NCBI GenBank assembly: GCA_025558095.1
Contig: JAIVFI010000008.1
Span: forward strand, 496,001-560,000
Direction of reading: 5' to 3'
DNA from: Hyaloraphidium curvatum
Lineage: Eukaryota > Monoblepharomycota > Hyaloraphidiomycetes > Hyaloraphidiales > Hyaloraphidiaceae
DNA: 64,000 nucleotides
Shown piece by piece: positions 17,415 to 26,044 of this stretch. The notes below the pieces were generated by a model. That model searched no databases, was not told the DNA's origin, and worked only from the letters and a program-made list of their open reading frames with translations. The first letter of the stretch is position 1, and every line of letters begins with the position of its first letter. A program made the translations under genes and the position numbers.

Positions 17415-19608
17415 ATGACTCCGACCGCTGCCAACTTCGAAGCAGCCTTTGTTGCTGCGCTGGCGCCCGTACACCGTCTGCTTCGCCCGGAGACGTTCTC
17501 CGCCGCTCGCGCCTCGCCGCAGGGGCCGGAAAGCTCGCCCTTCCACCGCATATACAACTCTCCGCCCGTCGTCGCGGCGGCGCAATGGCTCGGTGCCCGC
17601 AGTCTCCGTGCGTCCGAGGCGGAAGCCCTTGAGGCTGCGTTCGACGAGCAAATCCGCCAATCCCTCTCCCGGGCCCCCACCGGCCACACCGAGGATGCCC
17701 TCGCGCTGCAACTCGCCGTTGTGCTCGCCCTCGTGTTCGTCGAGACCACGACGGTTCGGCCGGGCGCCTCGCGCAATCTGCTTGCCGTGCTGGTGGGACT
17801 TTGGCGGAGGCATCGAGTGCCGGGGGAGGCCGGTTCTCCTCCGAGGCTTGAGACCGTAGACGACCTGTTGGTCTGGCTACTATGGCTTGATTTGTTTTGG
17901 ACCGGCGTCGGCTTTTTGCTGTGGGTTCATGACTTCGCGCCCACTGTGCAGATAGATCTGAACCGGTTGTTTTCGCTCTGACAGTCTACTCTCGTCGCAG
18001 ACCAAGACTGAACCTGTCCTGGACCCCGCCGTCGAATTCCCCACAGTACCGGTGGGCTGCCATCACAGAAGTTTACCACGGCCCTCGGTGATGCGGCAGA
18101 ACGGTCCAATTCTCCCGATCAACCGGGAACTCTTCCTGCCATACGCGTGCGCCGATGTTTTCCGGTGGATGGACGCCGTCAACGAGCCTGGGGCTTCGGA
18201 GATGCTGCACCGTATGATTGGCGGGCTTCCAGAGGTCGGTTTTCCGCATCTAGAGATGCTCCTTCACGTCGCGTGCCTCGAGTACGGGCGTCAGGCAAGG
18301 TGGCTTGCCGATGAGACGGACATGTCTGCGATGGACGTGCTCGCTGCTGAGTACTCTGGTCGCATACCGGAAAACGCAAGGGCGCTGGCAAAACGCGCTT
18401 TGCAGCGCCGGACGCGATGGAGGGATGCCTTGAAGACTCTCGAGTCAGCCTTGCCGCGTCGAATAGCCACCGCCTTCCACAGCGGGAATCTTGCTGAGCT
18501 GCGCAAGTTGTTTGGCGATGGCTTTTCGCTACACGAAGCGGTAGGATTCCTCACTTATACGCAGATGCACATCATGCTGGGTGTCTCCCCCGAACCTTTC
18601 GCGAACCTTGTCGCCAGCAACCCTTTCCAGCTGCAGCAATCGACAACCGTCAGGTCGCATTCGGTGGATGACATGTCCTCTGTGGTTAGCGCGGACACCG
18701 GCGTAGATGCGCCGACAAACGGCGTCAACGGCACCGAACTCGATTGCTGGTTCTTGTCACCCAACCACACCGCCGCAACCCGCGCCGCCGAAGCCGTCTG
18801 CACCGGCATCCGCATCTTTCTGCGCAGCTCCACCCCAGAGCAAATAGCGAGGAGCGTTTACACCATCATCTTTTGCATCGCCGCAACTCACGTGTCTTGG
18901 ATCCGCCTTCTCGAGCTGCGCCAGTTCTGCAGGAACAGCGCCCTCTCGAACACCGATCTTGAGCGGTGCTCGGTGTTCCTGGCGGACCTCTCGCTATGCA
19001 CCACCATGCTCCGCGCCTCTGGGTTGCCCCATTGTACCGGAACAGCCGATCTGATTGCGGGTCTCCTGGACGGCGAGCGGACGGCCATCTCCCGCACCGA
19101 CCTCCTCGGCCTCCGGATGGCTCGCCTCGTAGTTCGAAAGTGCCCGCATGGGAATGGCCGAGAAGGGGGCTGCTGGGCCTGCGCAACTGAGATGCCCGAG
19201 CCACGTGCACAAGTGTTTCCTGGTAGCGTCTTTCCGGACGATACGCTGGCTGCCGGACTCGGCCCGTCGACTTCGAACTTCTGGCAGCGAGGGAGCGACG
19301 AGCTAACGGCGTGTGATGGGTCGCCGGTGCATCCGGTTTCGGAGCTGGAACCGAGATCGGGAAGAAACAAGTCCCGTGCCGTCACCTTCAGCCCAGATGT
19401 CGAAATAGGGGAAACGTACCACAAGGAAGATTATCGGACAAGATCGATGTTTGCCGACTGGGAGGAGCAGGAGGGCTTCGAAGCCTGCGAGGACGTGCGG
19501 TGCAGCAATTTGGCTGCGTGCGAGAACGCTGCTGCCACGCACATTGAGCTGCCGGACCTGAAGTTGTTTTGGCCCGCCGCCAATCGCACCACATCCCGCG
19601 TCATCTGA
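17415..19608 (+). CDS. Protein resembling the middle homology region of fungal transcription factors (709 aa, one intron)
   Basis: Exons 17415..17920 and 17985..19608 join in frame. The helical, Leu/Ala-rich N-terminal 200 residues (FVAALAPVHRLLRPETF, VVAAAQWLGARSL, LALQLAVVLALVFVE, LVWLLWLDLFWTGVGFLL), then a GPILPINRELFLPYA segment, resemble the 'fungal-specific transcription factor' regulatory domain that follows Zn2Cys6 clusters. No Zn2Cys6 cluster is visible at its N terminus or just upstream, so either an upstream exon is missed or the protein lacks a DNA-binding domain. The C-terminal region has clustered Cys/His (CPHGNGREGGCWAC). I read it as a host gene between two virus-like tracts. 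Family assignment is by pattern only. Confidence 0.45.
17921..17984 (+). other. Intron in the fungal transcription-factor-like gene (64 nt)
   Basis: Donor GTGGGT, acceptor CTGACAG, with CTGAAC upstream as a possible branch site. The two flanking frames connect exactly and avoid stops present in each unspliced frame. Confidence 0.6.
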
Positions 19609-19696
19609 ATACAACCCACACACGCGACAAACTTTCTCCGCACTGCTACGGAATCCGATCACTAGTTACCCGGATCGGAGTTTCTATAATCTATTT

Positions 19697-20803
19697 TTAC
19701 ACCTCTCCGGAAAACAGCTCATCGTAGGTCGACCCCGTGATTACTTCGTGGCAACCACAGAGCCTGTCCTCGCAGTAGTCTACAAAAAACACGTGCACGT
19801 CCAGGTTCGACGCCTCCACCCAGCCACTATCGTCCGAGAAGTACGTTTTGGGATCAAACTGGCGCATCCTCCACAATTTGCCGTCAAACGAAGCGATCTT
19901 GCCATCATTGCCGACACGGTCGTCGCCGATTTTCACGTACCCGACTCGCTTCAGACTGGGTCGCTGCTCCATCAGAGATGCGATGTCGGAGTAGCTGACG
20001 ATACCCCCACGGCCTGTCCTCATGTCGTGCGCCACCACGATGTCTTGGGCGTTTGGCAGCATCGCATCCTTGCACTCCATTAGACGCTCCTCCCACAGCG
20101 CATCGAAGCACAGAAGCGCCCTCTTTGCCGCCGGAAAACACGGGGTTGAATCCAGTACCGTACCCATGATGACTACCTCTTCGGCCTTGGAAAGCCAGCC
20201 CGAACAGAGGTCCGTCCAAATGAAATCGAGCAAGTCCAACAGTCCGTGCGGAGAATCGGTCGCCAAGAGAAAGGATGTCGGGAAGGGCGGGGTCGACATG
20301 TCGTGGAACCAAGAGACGCCTTCGTCGTCGTCGTCGAAGCATGTAGCATCGGCATCCGGTTCTGTGAAGATCTCCAACTTTTCCAGGGCGGGAGCAGCGG
20401 CTATGGTACGAGGGATGATGCGGTAGTAATCGTCGGAATGGTACTCGTTGTCGACGTTGATGCGCAGGAACTTCAAGCGAGGAAGCGGCGGGAGCGGAAT
20501 GTCCCAATCCCGGTGATCGCAAAGCTCAACCGTCAGAGACGTCAACAACAGTGACTGTGAATACTCGAAGTACGAGCGGGCTCGGGACGGAAGCGATGCA
20601 ATCTCGTACGCGGCCCCCGGACCCAAGTGATGGGCCAAGAACCGTGCAACCCTCGCGGAAAGGATGTCGACGTGGCGCCAGACATGTGAATCCATGGCGA
20701 TCCGTCGGAAGCGCCTTGAAACTGCGGCAACGGACATCACGAGATTCCGCTTGGGAAGGAGTCGGAGGATGCGAACCAGCAGCTCATCGGCGAGTGTGTC
20801 CAT
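19697..20803 (-). CDS. F-box/LRR-like protein with a C-terminal Cys cluster (368 aa)
   Basis: MDTLADELLVRILRLLPKRN is a clear F-box, the SKP1-binding motif of SCF ubiquitin-ligase adaptors. Leu-rich segments follow (PPLPRLKFLRINVDN, APALEKLEIF, RPSLKRVGYVKI), typical of degenerate LRRs that hold substrates. The C terminus shares GKIASFDGKLWRMRQFDPKT and a Cys-rich end (CEDRLCGCHE) with the protein at 23199-24965, so the two are paralogues. ATG 20803 is preferred over 20893 because it begins the F-box and lies 40 nt after a TATATA box. Targeting of host proteins for degradation is inferred. Confidence 0.78.
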   Translation of the reverse strand: MDTLADELLVRILRLLPKRNLVMSVAAVSRRFRRIAMDSHVWRHVDILSARVARFLAHHLGPGAAYEIASLPSRARSYFEYSQSLLLTSLTVELCDHRDWDIPLPPLPRLKFLRINVDNEYHSDDYYRIIPRTIAAAPALEKLEIFTEPDADATCFDDDDEGVSWFHDMSTPPFPTSFLLATDSPHGLLDLLDFIWTDLCSGWLSKAEEVVIMGTVLDSTPCFPAAKRALLCFDALWEERLMECKDAMLPNAQDIVVAHDMRTGRGGIVSYSDIASLMEQRPSLKRVGYVKIGDDRVGNDGKIASFDGKLWRMRQFDPKTYFSDDSGWVEASNLDVHVFFVDYCEDRLCGCHEVITGSTYDELFSGEV

Positions 20804-20839
20804 GATGACGAGGGGGGGGGCACACCCTTCCGACCCGTG

Positions 20840-20938
20840 CCCTATATATACTGCTGGACCCCCGGGGTGACACTTTCGTGGTGACACTTGCATGGTGACA
20901 CTTTCATGGTGGCACTTTCATGGTGACACTTCCACGGT
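20840..20938 (-). promoter_or_regulatory. Promoter array A3 with TATA box
   Basis: The plus strand shows GTGACACTTTCGTG, GTGACACTTGCATG, GTGACACTTTCATG, GTGGCACTTTCATG and GTGACACTTCCACG in a row at 20866-20938. TATATATA lies at 20843-20850, and the F-box ATG follows at 20803. The units read in the opposite orientation to those of A1 relative to the gene. Confidence 0.65.
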
Positions 20939-21101
20939 CCATAAAGCCGCCCCACGGCCCGCTCCAACCAAACGGGACTTTTACAGCGGCTACATCGGGT
21001 CCCATGGTGACGCGGTCATTGTCGACGAAACGGTCGAGTGAGATCTCGACAGTGGTTCGCAAAACCAGCAGTCCTGGCAACCCAAAGTCGACATTGTACA
21101 A
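20904..21101 (-). CDS. Small hypothetical ORF (65 aa)
   Basis: MYNVDFGLPGLLVLRTTVEI has a protein-like pattern, and a TATA-like CTATATAG lies about 35 nt upstream (21134). Its 3' part runs into repeat array A3, which supplies the last residues. It could be a genuine small gene or the 5' remnant of a truncated one. Confidence 0.3.
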   Translation of the reverse strand: MYNVDFGLPGLLVLRTTVEISLDRFVDNDRVTMGPDVAAVKVPFGWSGPWGGFMDRGSVTMKVPP

Positions 21102-21143
21102 TCAGTCGTGTATTCTGATGTGAGAAAGGGTAGACTATATAGG

Positions 21144-22223
21144 CTATAGACCGGTCTTTGGCCTCAGGCCGACGTAGTTGACGCAGCGATGGGTACCCAA
21201 CCGCCGCTTTACCCGTCCCCGGAATACACCGGCAATCAATCGAGTCATGATATCGCCGAATTTCTTCTTGCTCAATGGATCGTCCGTGCCCGCGTTGAAT
21301 CCTTCCCACAGGACAGACGCTTGGACCTTTGACGCCTTGTCGCCCAAATCGTAGTTTGCCTCGATGAAGTCCAGGACCGGATTGCGTTTAGCAGTGGTGA
21401 TAGGAGCACTGGTGATAGGAGCAATGGTGACAGGAGAATTGGCGATGTCCGATGATGTCTTAGAAACGGCGATTGTCGCGCCGATCAAAGGATGAAGAGC
21501 TGCATGGCCCCCGAAATCCTCGACGTGGGTGCCGGCGATCTCGATGCACACCTCCCGTCGCATGGGAACAAAAATCATGCCGTCGTTGCCCAGTTTTCCC
21601 CGTTTTCCCTCCGCAGCCACGACTTTGGCTCCTGTCATCTGATCGACCACTTTTCCGATGGGTGCATTGAAATCGCCGCCGAGAACCAGCACGTCGACGT
21701 CCCCGTCCTTCATTGCGATCCCGCGATGCCAAAGAAAGGCCAACATGGGACCGTTGGGTCCGATGGGCAAGGTCGCGTTGAATCCGGGGCCTTTCCACCT
21801 CCCATGAAAAGACACCACGAGGAACTTGACGCCGTCGATCACACACTTGATGGACGCACTTCGAGTCATGGATGCGTCGATCGCCACACGGTCGGCGGGA
21901 ATGCCGAGCACGGAGCACGCCAAACGGAAATCGTGTAGTTCGGGAAGGGCGATCGCCGCCTCAATCCCCGTGCTGTCGACGCCGAGATGGGTGCATCGCT
22001 CTCCCAGTGAAATGGCCGCCTCGACGCCAACAACCGGCCTTACTTGGCCGCCCAACACCGTGTGCGCAAAGTAGGTTTCGTCTTTGAGCTCCTGCGTGAG
22101 CACGAGATCCGCTCCTTGCACGGAGGTCTTGATCCCCGCCAAGTGCTGAAACCAATCGACTGCGGAAAAGGAGCCATTCGGTCGTGGATTGACGGTGTAG
22201 ACGGTCACGGAAGAAGACGCCAT
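21144..22223 (-). CDS. Endonuclease/exonuclease/phosphatase (EEP)-like protein with a D5-like C-terminal domain (359 aa)
   Basis: The N-terminal 250 residues carry EEP-type motifs in order: LVLTQEL (Glu45), VVSFHGRW (His140), LVLGGDFNAP (Asp184, Asn186), LGNDGMIF (Asp214) and GGHAAL (His240). These match the metal-dependent phosphodiesterase fold shared by APE1-like nucleases and related enzymes. The final 65 residues (KASKVQASVLWEGFN, LSKKKFGDIMTRLI, NYVGLRPK) look like the winged-helix tail found at the C terminus of D5-type viral primase-helicases. Nuclease plus DNA-binding tail suggests a role in viral DNA processing. The start at 22223 is chosen because the upstream 63 codons come from repeat array A4. 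Substrate unknown. Confidence 0.6.
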   Translation of the reverse strand: MASSSVTVYTVNPRPNGSFSAVDWFQHLAGIKTSVQGADLVLTQELKDETYFAHTVLGGQVRPVVGVEAAISLGERCTHLGVDSTGIEAAIALPELHDFRLACSVLGIPADRVAIDASMTRSASIKCVIDGVKFLVVSFHGRWKGPGFNATLPIGPNGPMLAFLWHRGIAMKDGDVDVLVLGGDFNAPIGKVVDQMTGAKVVAAEGKRGKLGNDGMIFVPMRREVCIEIAGTHVEDFGGHAALHPLIGATIAVSKTSSDIANSPVTIAPITSAPITTAKRNPVLDFIEANYDLGDKASKVQASVLWEGFNAGTDDPLSKKKFGDIMTRLIAGVFRGRVKRRLGTHRCVNYVGLRPKTGL

Positions 22224-22334
22224 GGTGGTGTGCGATGGGGCCTGATTGAGGTGTCGGTGGGAAGTGATCATGCAACGAGGGCCGCGCCTCAAAACTCCCT
22301 GCTCGATCGCATCCGAAATCGTGGGGCCTTTGCA

Positions 22335-22445
22335 ATGACACTTCCATATTGACACTTTTGACAGTGACACTTTCGCGGTGACGGGTTCGTAGTGACAGGT
22401 TCGTAGTGACACTTTTGTGGTGACGGGTTCGGACTACAAAAAGCG
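22335..22445. promoter_or_regulatory. Bidirectional promoter array A4
   Basis: Units such as TGACACTTCCATAT, GTGACACTTTCGCG, GTGACGGGTTCGTA, GTGACAGGTTCGTA and GTGACACTTTTGTG lie between the divergent EEP gene and the gene at 22501. A TATA-like ACTACAAAAAGC (about 22434-22445) follows on the plus strand. Array A5 ends in the same ACTACAAAAGC element. Confidence 0.6.
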
Positions 22446-22500
22446 GGCCCACCGGTGCTTTTTCTGATCACTTGCCAGCCATCACCGACATCACACAACG

Positions 22501-23151
22501 ATGGCCGCCACCCTTTCTGAAATTTACGACGGTCTTCCGACCTTCAAGCTCCTGTCGGCAATGTTCGGCAGCAAAAACCAGCTCGTTGCCGATCGCGCGG
22601 ACGAGAACGCCGCCCACCCCATCCAAGGCAAACCGTCACCGCGTGGAGCTCTGACCGGGTACTTTTCGACCGACGTGCACCGAATTACTGTGGTTCCCAC
22701 CACACTTGCCCCTGGACCGTATCACTCGCCCCGGTTCGGCGACAAGTTCAAAAGAGTGGATACCGACCCCGGCAATGTGGGCGGCTACCATGCGCTCGTC
22801 GTCGATCTCGGCGAAGGCACCTTCCAAGTGGCCGTCAAGTTCGTGACAACGGACTGGCCGATCCTGGAAGTGAAAACCGAGCCGAGGCCCGGCCGCATCA
22901 TCATTGGGCGGATGGATTCCCCCTGTATTGGCGAAGACGACATCAATGCGCTCACCAAGACGGGCTACACCATCCGAGGCGGACGAATCTTGATCCACGG
23001 CGAGCCCAGTCTCCCCAAGGAGTTCCGCAAGGAATGCCGGAAGAACGCATTCAACATTGAACCGACATGTCTGGGCGATGGATACTACCCGATTTCTGTG
23101 GAGCGCGACGCCGGTGGATTCGTTTCGCGGGTGACCATCGAGCTGGTCTGA
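22501..23151 (+). CDS. Hypothetical protein (216 aa)
   Basis: An intact frame with ATG 56 nt after a TATA-like element. The central part is beta-rich (YHALVVDLGEGTFQVAVKFV), and the end (YYPISVERDAGGFVSRVTIE) resembles DUF4241-type bacterial proteins in which a Y-P-V-x-x-x-x-D-x-x-G-x-V strand pair closes the fold. The match is by eye only. It is divergent from the EEP gene and convergent with the F-box gene at 23199. Function unknown. Confidence 0.65.
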   Translation: MAATLSEIYDGLPTFKLLSAMFGSKNQLVADRADENAAHPIQGKPSPRGALTGYFSTDVHRITVVPTTLAPGPYHSPRFGDKFKRVDTDPGNVGGYHALVVDLGEGTFQVAVKFVTTDWPILEVKTEPRPGRIIIGRMDSPCIGEDDINALTKTGYTIRGGRILIHGEPSLPKEFRKECRKNAFNIEPTCLGDGYYPISVERDAGGFVSRVTIELV

Positions 23152-23198
23152 ATTCTGACCAAGATGCAGACGGACACCCGGTATTACAGAAGAAGCAA

Positions 23199-24965
23199 TC
23201 AATAGTTTTCGTTGAATTCATCGCACGTCTCTGCCCCCGGCTCCCTCGTGACGGTGCTGCACCACAAACGATCATCTCCGCACTCTTTGCATGTCATCCG
23301 TTTGTCGTGGATGAAATGATGCATCTCGTCGTCCGTTGCAGCGAGCCACGGAGTCGTTTCGTCCGCAAAGTAGTTGATGGGGTCGAAAGGCCTCGTCTTC
23401 CAACCTCCATCCCCGTCGCAAAGTCGGTAAGATGCCACCTTGCCCCCGTTCCGAATGCCGGTCTTTTCGACCACCACCACCGCGACGCGCTCGAGACACT
23501 CCCAGCGTTGGGCTGCAAGGAGCAGCACGGCCGGTGAAACGTCGCCTCCCGTTTTATCGTAGGAATATTCCGAGTCGGCTTCGTTGCGCCAATCGACGAT
23601 GATCACGAGGTCCTCGATGTTTTCGAGCGGGCGCATGTCCAAGAACTCGTTCGCCAACTGCACCGATAGAAAAATGCGGCGTGCAAGAGGCAGGTGCTCG
23701 CCGAACCAATCGGCCGAGTAAGGTGATGTGAAAACCACCTCGTCGACGAAATACAGCCAGTCCTCGAACGTGTGGAGCGTGTCTGCCATGAGATACATGG
23801 GGTATTTGACAAGGTCCGTCGTCATGAACACAAACGATTGGAACACCGCCGGCACTTTGGAAACCACATCGAACCACGACCCAAAGTCACCGTCGTACGA
23901 GACGCCGCCAATGTCGACACCGGTGGCCACGATTTCCAGGCGCTCGAGTGCCGTCGCAGGGGCTACAAATCTGGGCAAAACGTGCCTCAGAAAGTTGTCG
24001 TCCTCGAAGATGTTCAACCGCAACTTCCGGAGACGGGGCATCTCGGGAAGGTCAAACAATCCGTTTCCGACCCGGCAGTCGACGAGCGACACCTCGAGCG
24101 ACACCAAAGAGTCCGCGTGCGATGCGATGGTTGCAAACACCATGGATGAATACGACGGGAAACGCAACGTCTTGGCCGAACCGCGCAGTGCCGCAAGCGA
24201 GGTTGTTGTGGTTGATGTCGTCGTAGCATCACTGACACCGGTGATGGCGAGATTGTTGGATGTCGGCCCTGAAAAATCCGGAACGGCCGCCTTGGGCATG
24301 AAGGCCCGTGCGTGTCGCTCATTGGGAACCTGCACGCATTCGACGTTCGGGAAGTATTCGGCGACATTCGTCCAAAAGTCCTCTTCCGCGTACACGTGAT
24401 CGCCGGGCGAGTCTTGGGAAATCAGGATCGTCTTCAGGTGCTTGTTGTGCGATCCCCATGCACCGGCCCTCCGGAACCCAAACCACAGATCAAACCGGAA
24501 TCCGGCGGGGTAGTCGGCAAAGGTAAACTCAAAGTGCTCGACCCGAGATGTCTTTGCAACGCGCAGCCACGACCCAAACGCCTCGGTGATGGTCTTGAGG
24601 GAAGGCTCATCCGTGATTTCCATGCAAACGCGCAGACTCCTGAGATTTTCGAGTTCGACCCTCCCCCAGATGTTCTGGCAGCTTGCGGAGGAAACGTCGA
24701 GCGAGACGAGGTTGTGACCGTGGTTCATCAGGAACGCAAAATCGAGAGCAGAATCTCCGGCAAGCGACAAGTGCCGCACAACACCCGGGCGCACACGCCA
24801 CATGGCGCACCACCAGATCTCCGTCGAAACTTCCAACTCTCTCCAGAGCGATTCGTCCCAGGCAATGGCGTGCATGCGTTTCGAAGTCTGGCCGAGATTG
24901 ATCCGGTCATCGTGCGGCATGAATCCAAAGATGCGTAGCAACAACTCGTCGCAGAACATGTCCAT
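23199..24965 (-). CDS. F-box/LRR-like protein (588 aa)
   Basis: MDMFCDELLLRIFGFMPHDD is an F-box that aligns with the start of the paralogue at 20803, which is why ATG 24965 is preferred over 24986. Leu-rich repeats are visible through the body (VELENLRSLRVCMEI, DLPEMPRLRKLRLNIFEDD, ALERLEIVATG). The C terminus has GKVASYRLCDGDGGWKTRP, FDPINYF and a Cys cluster CKECGDDRLWC shared with the paralogue. It probably acts as a substrate adaptor for the host ubiquitin ligase (family-level inference). The promoter has TATAAAGG at 25030-25036 and array A5 further up. Confidence 0.78.
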   Translation of the reverse strand: MDMFCDELLLRIFGFMPHDDRINLGQTSKRMHAIAWDESLWRELEVSTEIWWCAMWRVRPGVVRHLSLAGDSALDFAFLMNHGHNLVSLDVSSASCQNIWGRVELENLRSLRVCMEITDEPSLKTITEAFGSWLRVAKTSRVEHFEFTFADYPAGFRFDLWFGFRRAGAWGSHNKHLKTILISQDSPGDHVYAEEDFWTNVAEYFPNVECVQVPNERHARAFMPKAAVPDFSGPTSNNLAITGVSDATTTSTTTTSLAALRGSAKTLRFPSYSSMVFATIASHADSLVSLEVSLVDCRVGNGLFDLPEMPRLRKLRLNIFEDDNFLRHVLPRFVAPATALERLEIVATGVDIGGVSYDGDFGSWFDVVSKVPAVFQSFVFMTTDLVKYPMYLMADTLHTFEDWLYFVDEVVFTSPYSADWFGEHLPLARRIFLSVQLANEFLDMRPLENIEDLVIIVDWRNEADSEYSYDKTGGDVSPAVLLLAAQRWECLERVAVVVVEKTGIRNGGKVASYRLCDGDGGWKTRPFDPINYFADETTPWLAATDDEMHHFIHDKRMTCKECGDDRLWCSTVTREPGAETCDEFNENY

Positions 24966-25029
24966 GGTCGGAACACTTTTGACCATGATGACGACGATGC
25001 GACTCCCCCCCCCCGTCTGGTGCCCATCC

Positions 25030-25147
25030 CTTTATACTCCCCCGCGTCTCTTCATGGTGACAGGTTCACGGTGACAGGTTCATGGTGACAGGTTCATGGT
25101 GACACTTTCATGGTGACACCTTCCCTCTGCCCACCACTACAAAAGCA
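25030..25147. promoter_or_regulatory. Bidirectional promoter array A5
   Basis: GTGACAGGTTCACG, two GTGACAGGTTCATG, GTGACACTTTCATG and GTGACACCTTCC lie in tandem at 25054-25118. A TATA box for the F-box gene is on the minus strand at 25030-25036, and ACTACAAAAGC at 25137-25147 serves the plus-strand gene at 25187. Confidence 0.65.
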
Positions 25148-25186
25148 CGACGCGGAGAGGTGTTCGTGGTTCTGATCACTTCCGCA

Positions 25187-25852
25187 ATGTCGACCCTTCC
25201 CATCACACTGCTGTACCCCGGTATCGGCCACGATGTCGGAACCCCATTCCAAGTCGATTTTGGATCCAAACGCATCCACGTCGTTGGCATCGATCACATC
25301 CCTGCGATCCCGTGCGGCTACTTGGGTCATGATGCCAACACGCCAAAACGGCTGCACGCCAAGCTCCGAAACCTCATGTCTTCCATCGGCCTGAAACACC
25401 GAACGAACCATTTGGCCACCGTTTGGACCTTTTCGAACCCCACCAAAAGCAAAGTGCTGGAATACCACCACTCGACATCATTTCCTCAATCGCCCGACGA
25501 CCCGTACCCCCACTTGAACCGGAAAATCGACGCGGTGTACATCAGTCGGATCGTTGCTCCCAATGCAGCCTGGTTGCGCTCCCTGGCTCGAAGGCCCAAC
25601 GGCAAGATCTCCGTGTTTCTGGGCAATGGCACGCATGTCGGCGAGGACTGGGATCGCATTGACGCGATCCGACGCACGGGCATCACGATTGTGGAGACCT
25701 TTCACGACGACTCCGACGCCTACGGAGACATCGTTGGCACGACCCAATGCATCGATACCGCCAAGGACATGCACTTCGGGTCCATTGCGTGCTGCTGCGA
25801 CGACGACGACGTGCTTGCGTGGAAGGGGGAGCAAAAAAAGGTCGAGAAATGA
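25187..25852 (+). CDS. Hypothetical protein (221 aa)
   Basis: Frame is intact from ATG 25187, 40 nt after the TATA-like element. The sequence alternates strands and helices (FQVDFGSKRIHVVGIDHIP, AVYISRIVAPNAAWLRSLA, KISVFLGNGTHVGEDWDRID, TGITIVETFHDD) as in alpha/beta folds. It ends in an acidic Cys-containing tail (IACCCDDDDVLAWKG). No family is recognised. It is followed by a family H repeat and the kinesin-like gene on the same strand. Confidence 0.6.
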   Translation: MSTLPITLLYPGIGHDVGTPFQVDFGSKRIHVVGIDHIPAIPCGYLGHDANTPKRLHAKLRNLMSSIGLKHRTNHLATVWTFSNPTKSKVLEYHHSTSFPQSPDDPYPHLNRKIDAVYISRIVAPNAAWLRSLARRPNGKISVFLGNGTHVGEDWDRIDAIRRTGITIVETFHDDSDAYGDIVGTTQCIDTAKDMHFGSIACCCDDDDVLAWKGEQKKVEK

Positions 25853-25890
25853 CAATGTGCCCGTTCGATCTCCACTCTTAAGAACCCTGC

Positions 25891-25938
25891 TGAAACCGGG
25901 TTACCAATGCCTTGTATCGCCTCTTGGAAAACTTTCCC
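25891..25938 (+). repeat. Family H repeat arm upstream of the kinesin-like gene
   Basis: Contains CCGGGTTACCAATGCCTTG, then TATCGCCTCTTGGAAAAC, nearly identical to arms after the kinesin gene at 28013 and 28264 and related to those at 6.1-6.7 kb. It stands alone here without a facing arm. Confidence 0.8.
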
Positions 25939-26044
25939 ACCATCGCGCTCTCCCGGAAAGGGTCCATGCGATGAAACTGCCCTGTCCATAAACAGTCCCG
26001 AACTGGACGGACCGGAATTTTTCCGCCCTGACCATCCCACAACA

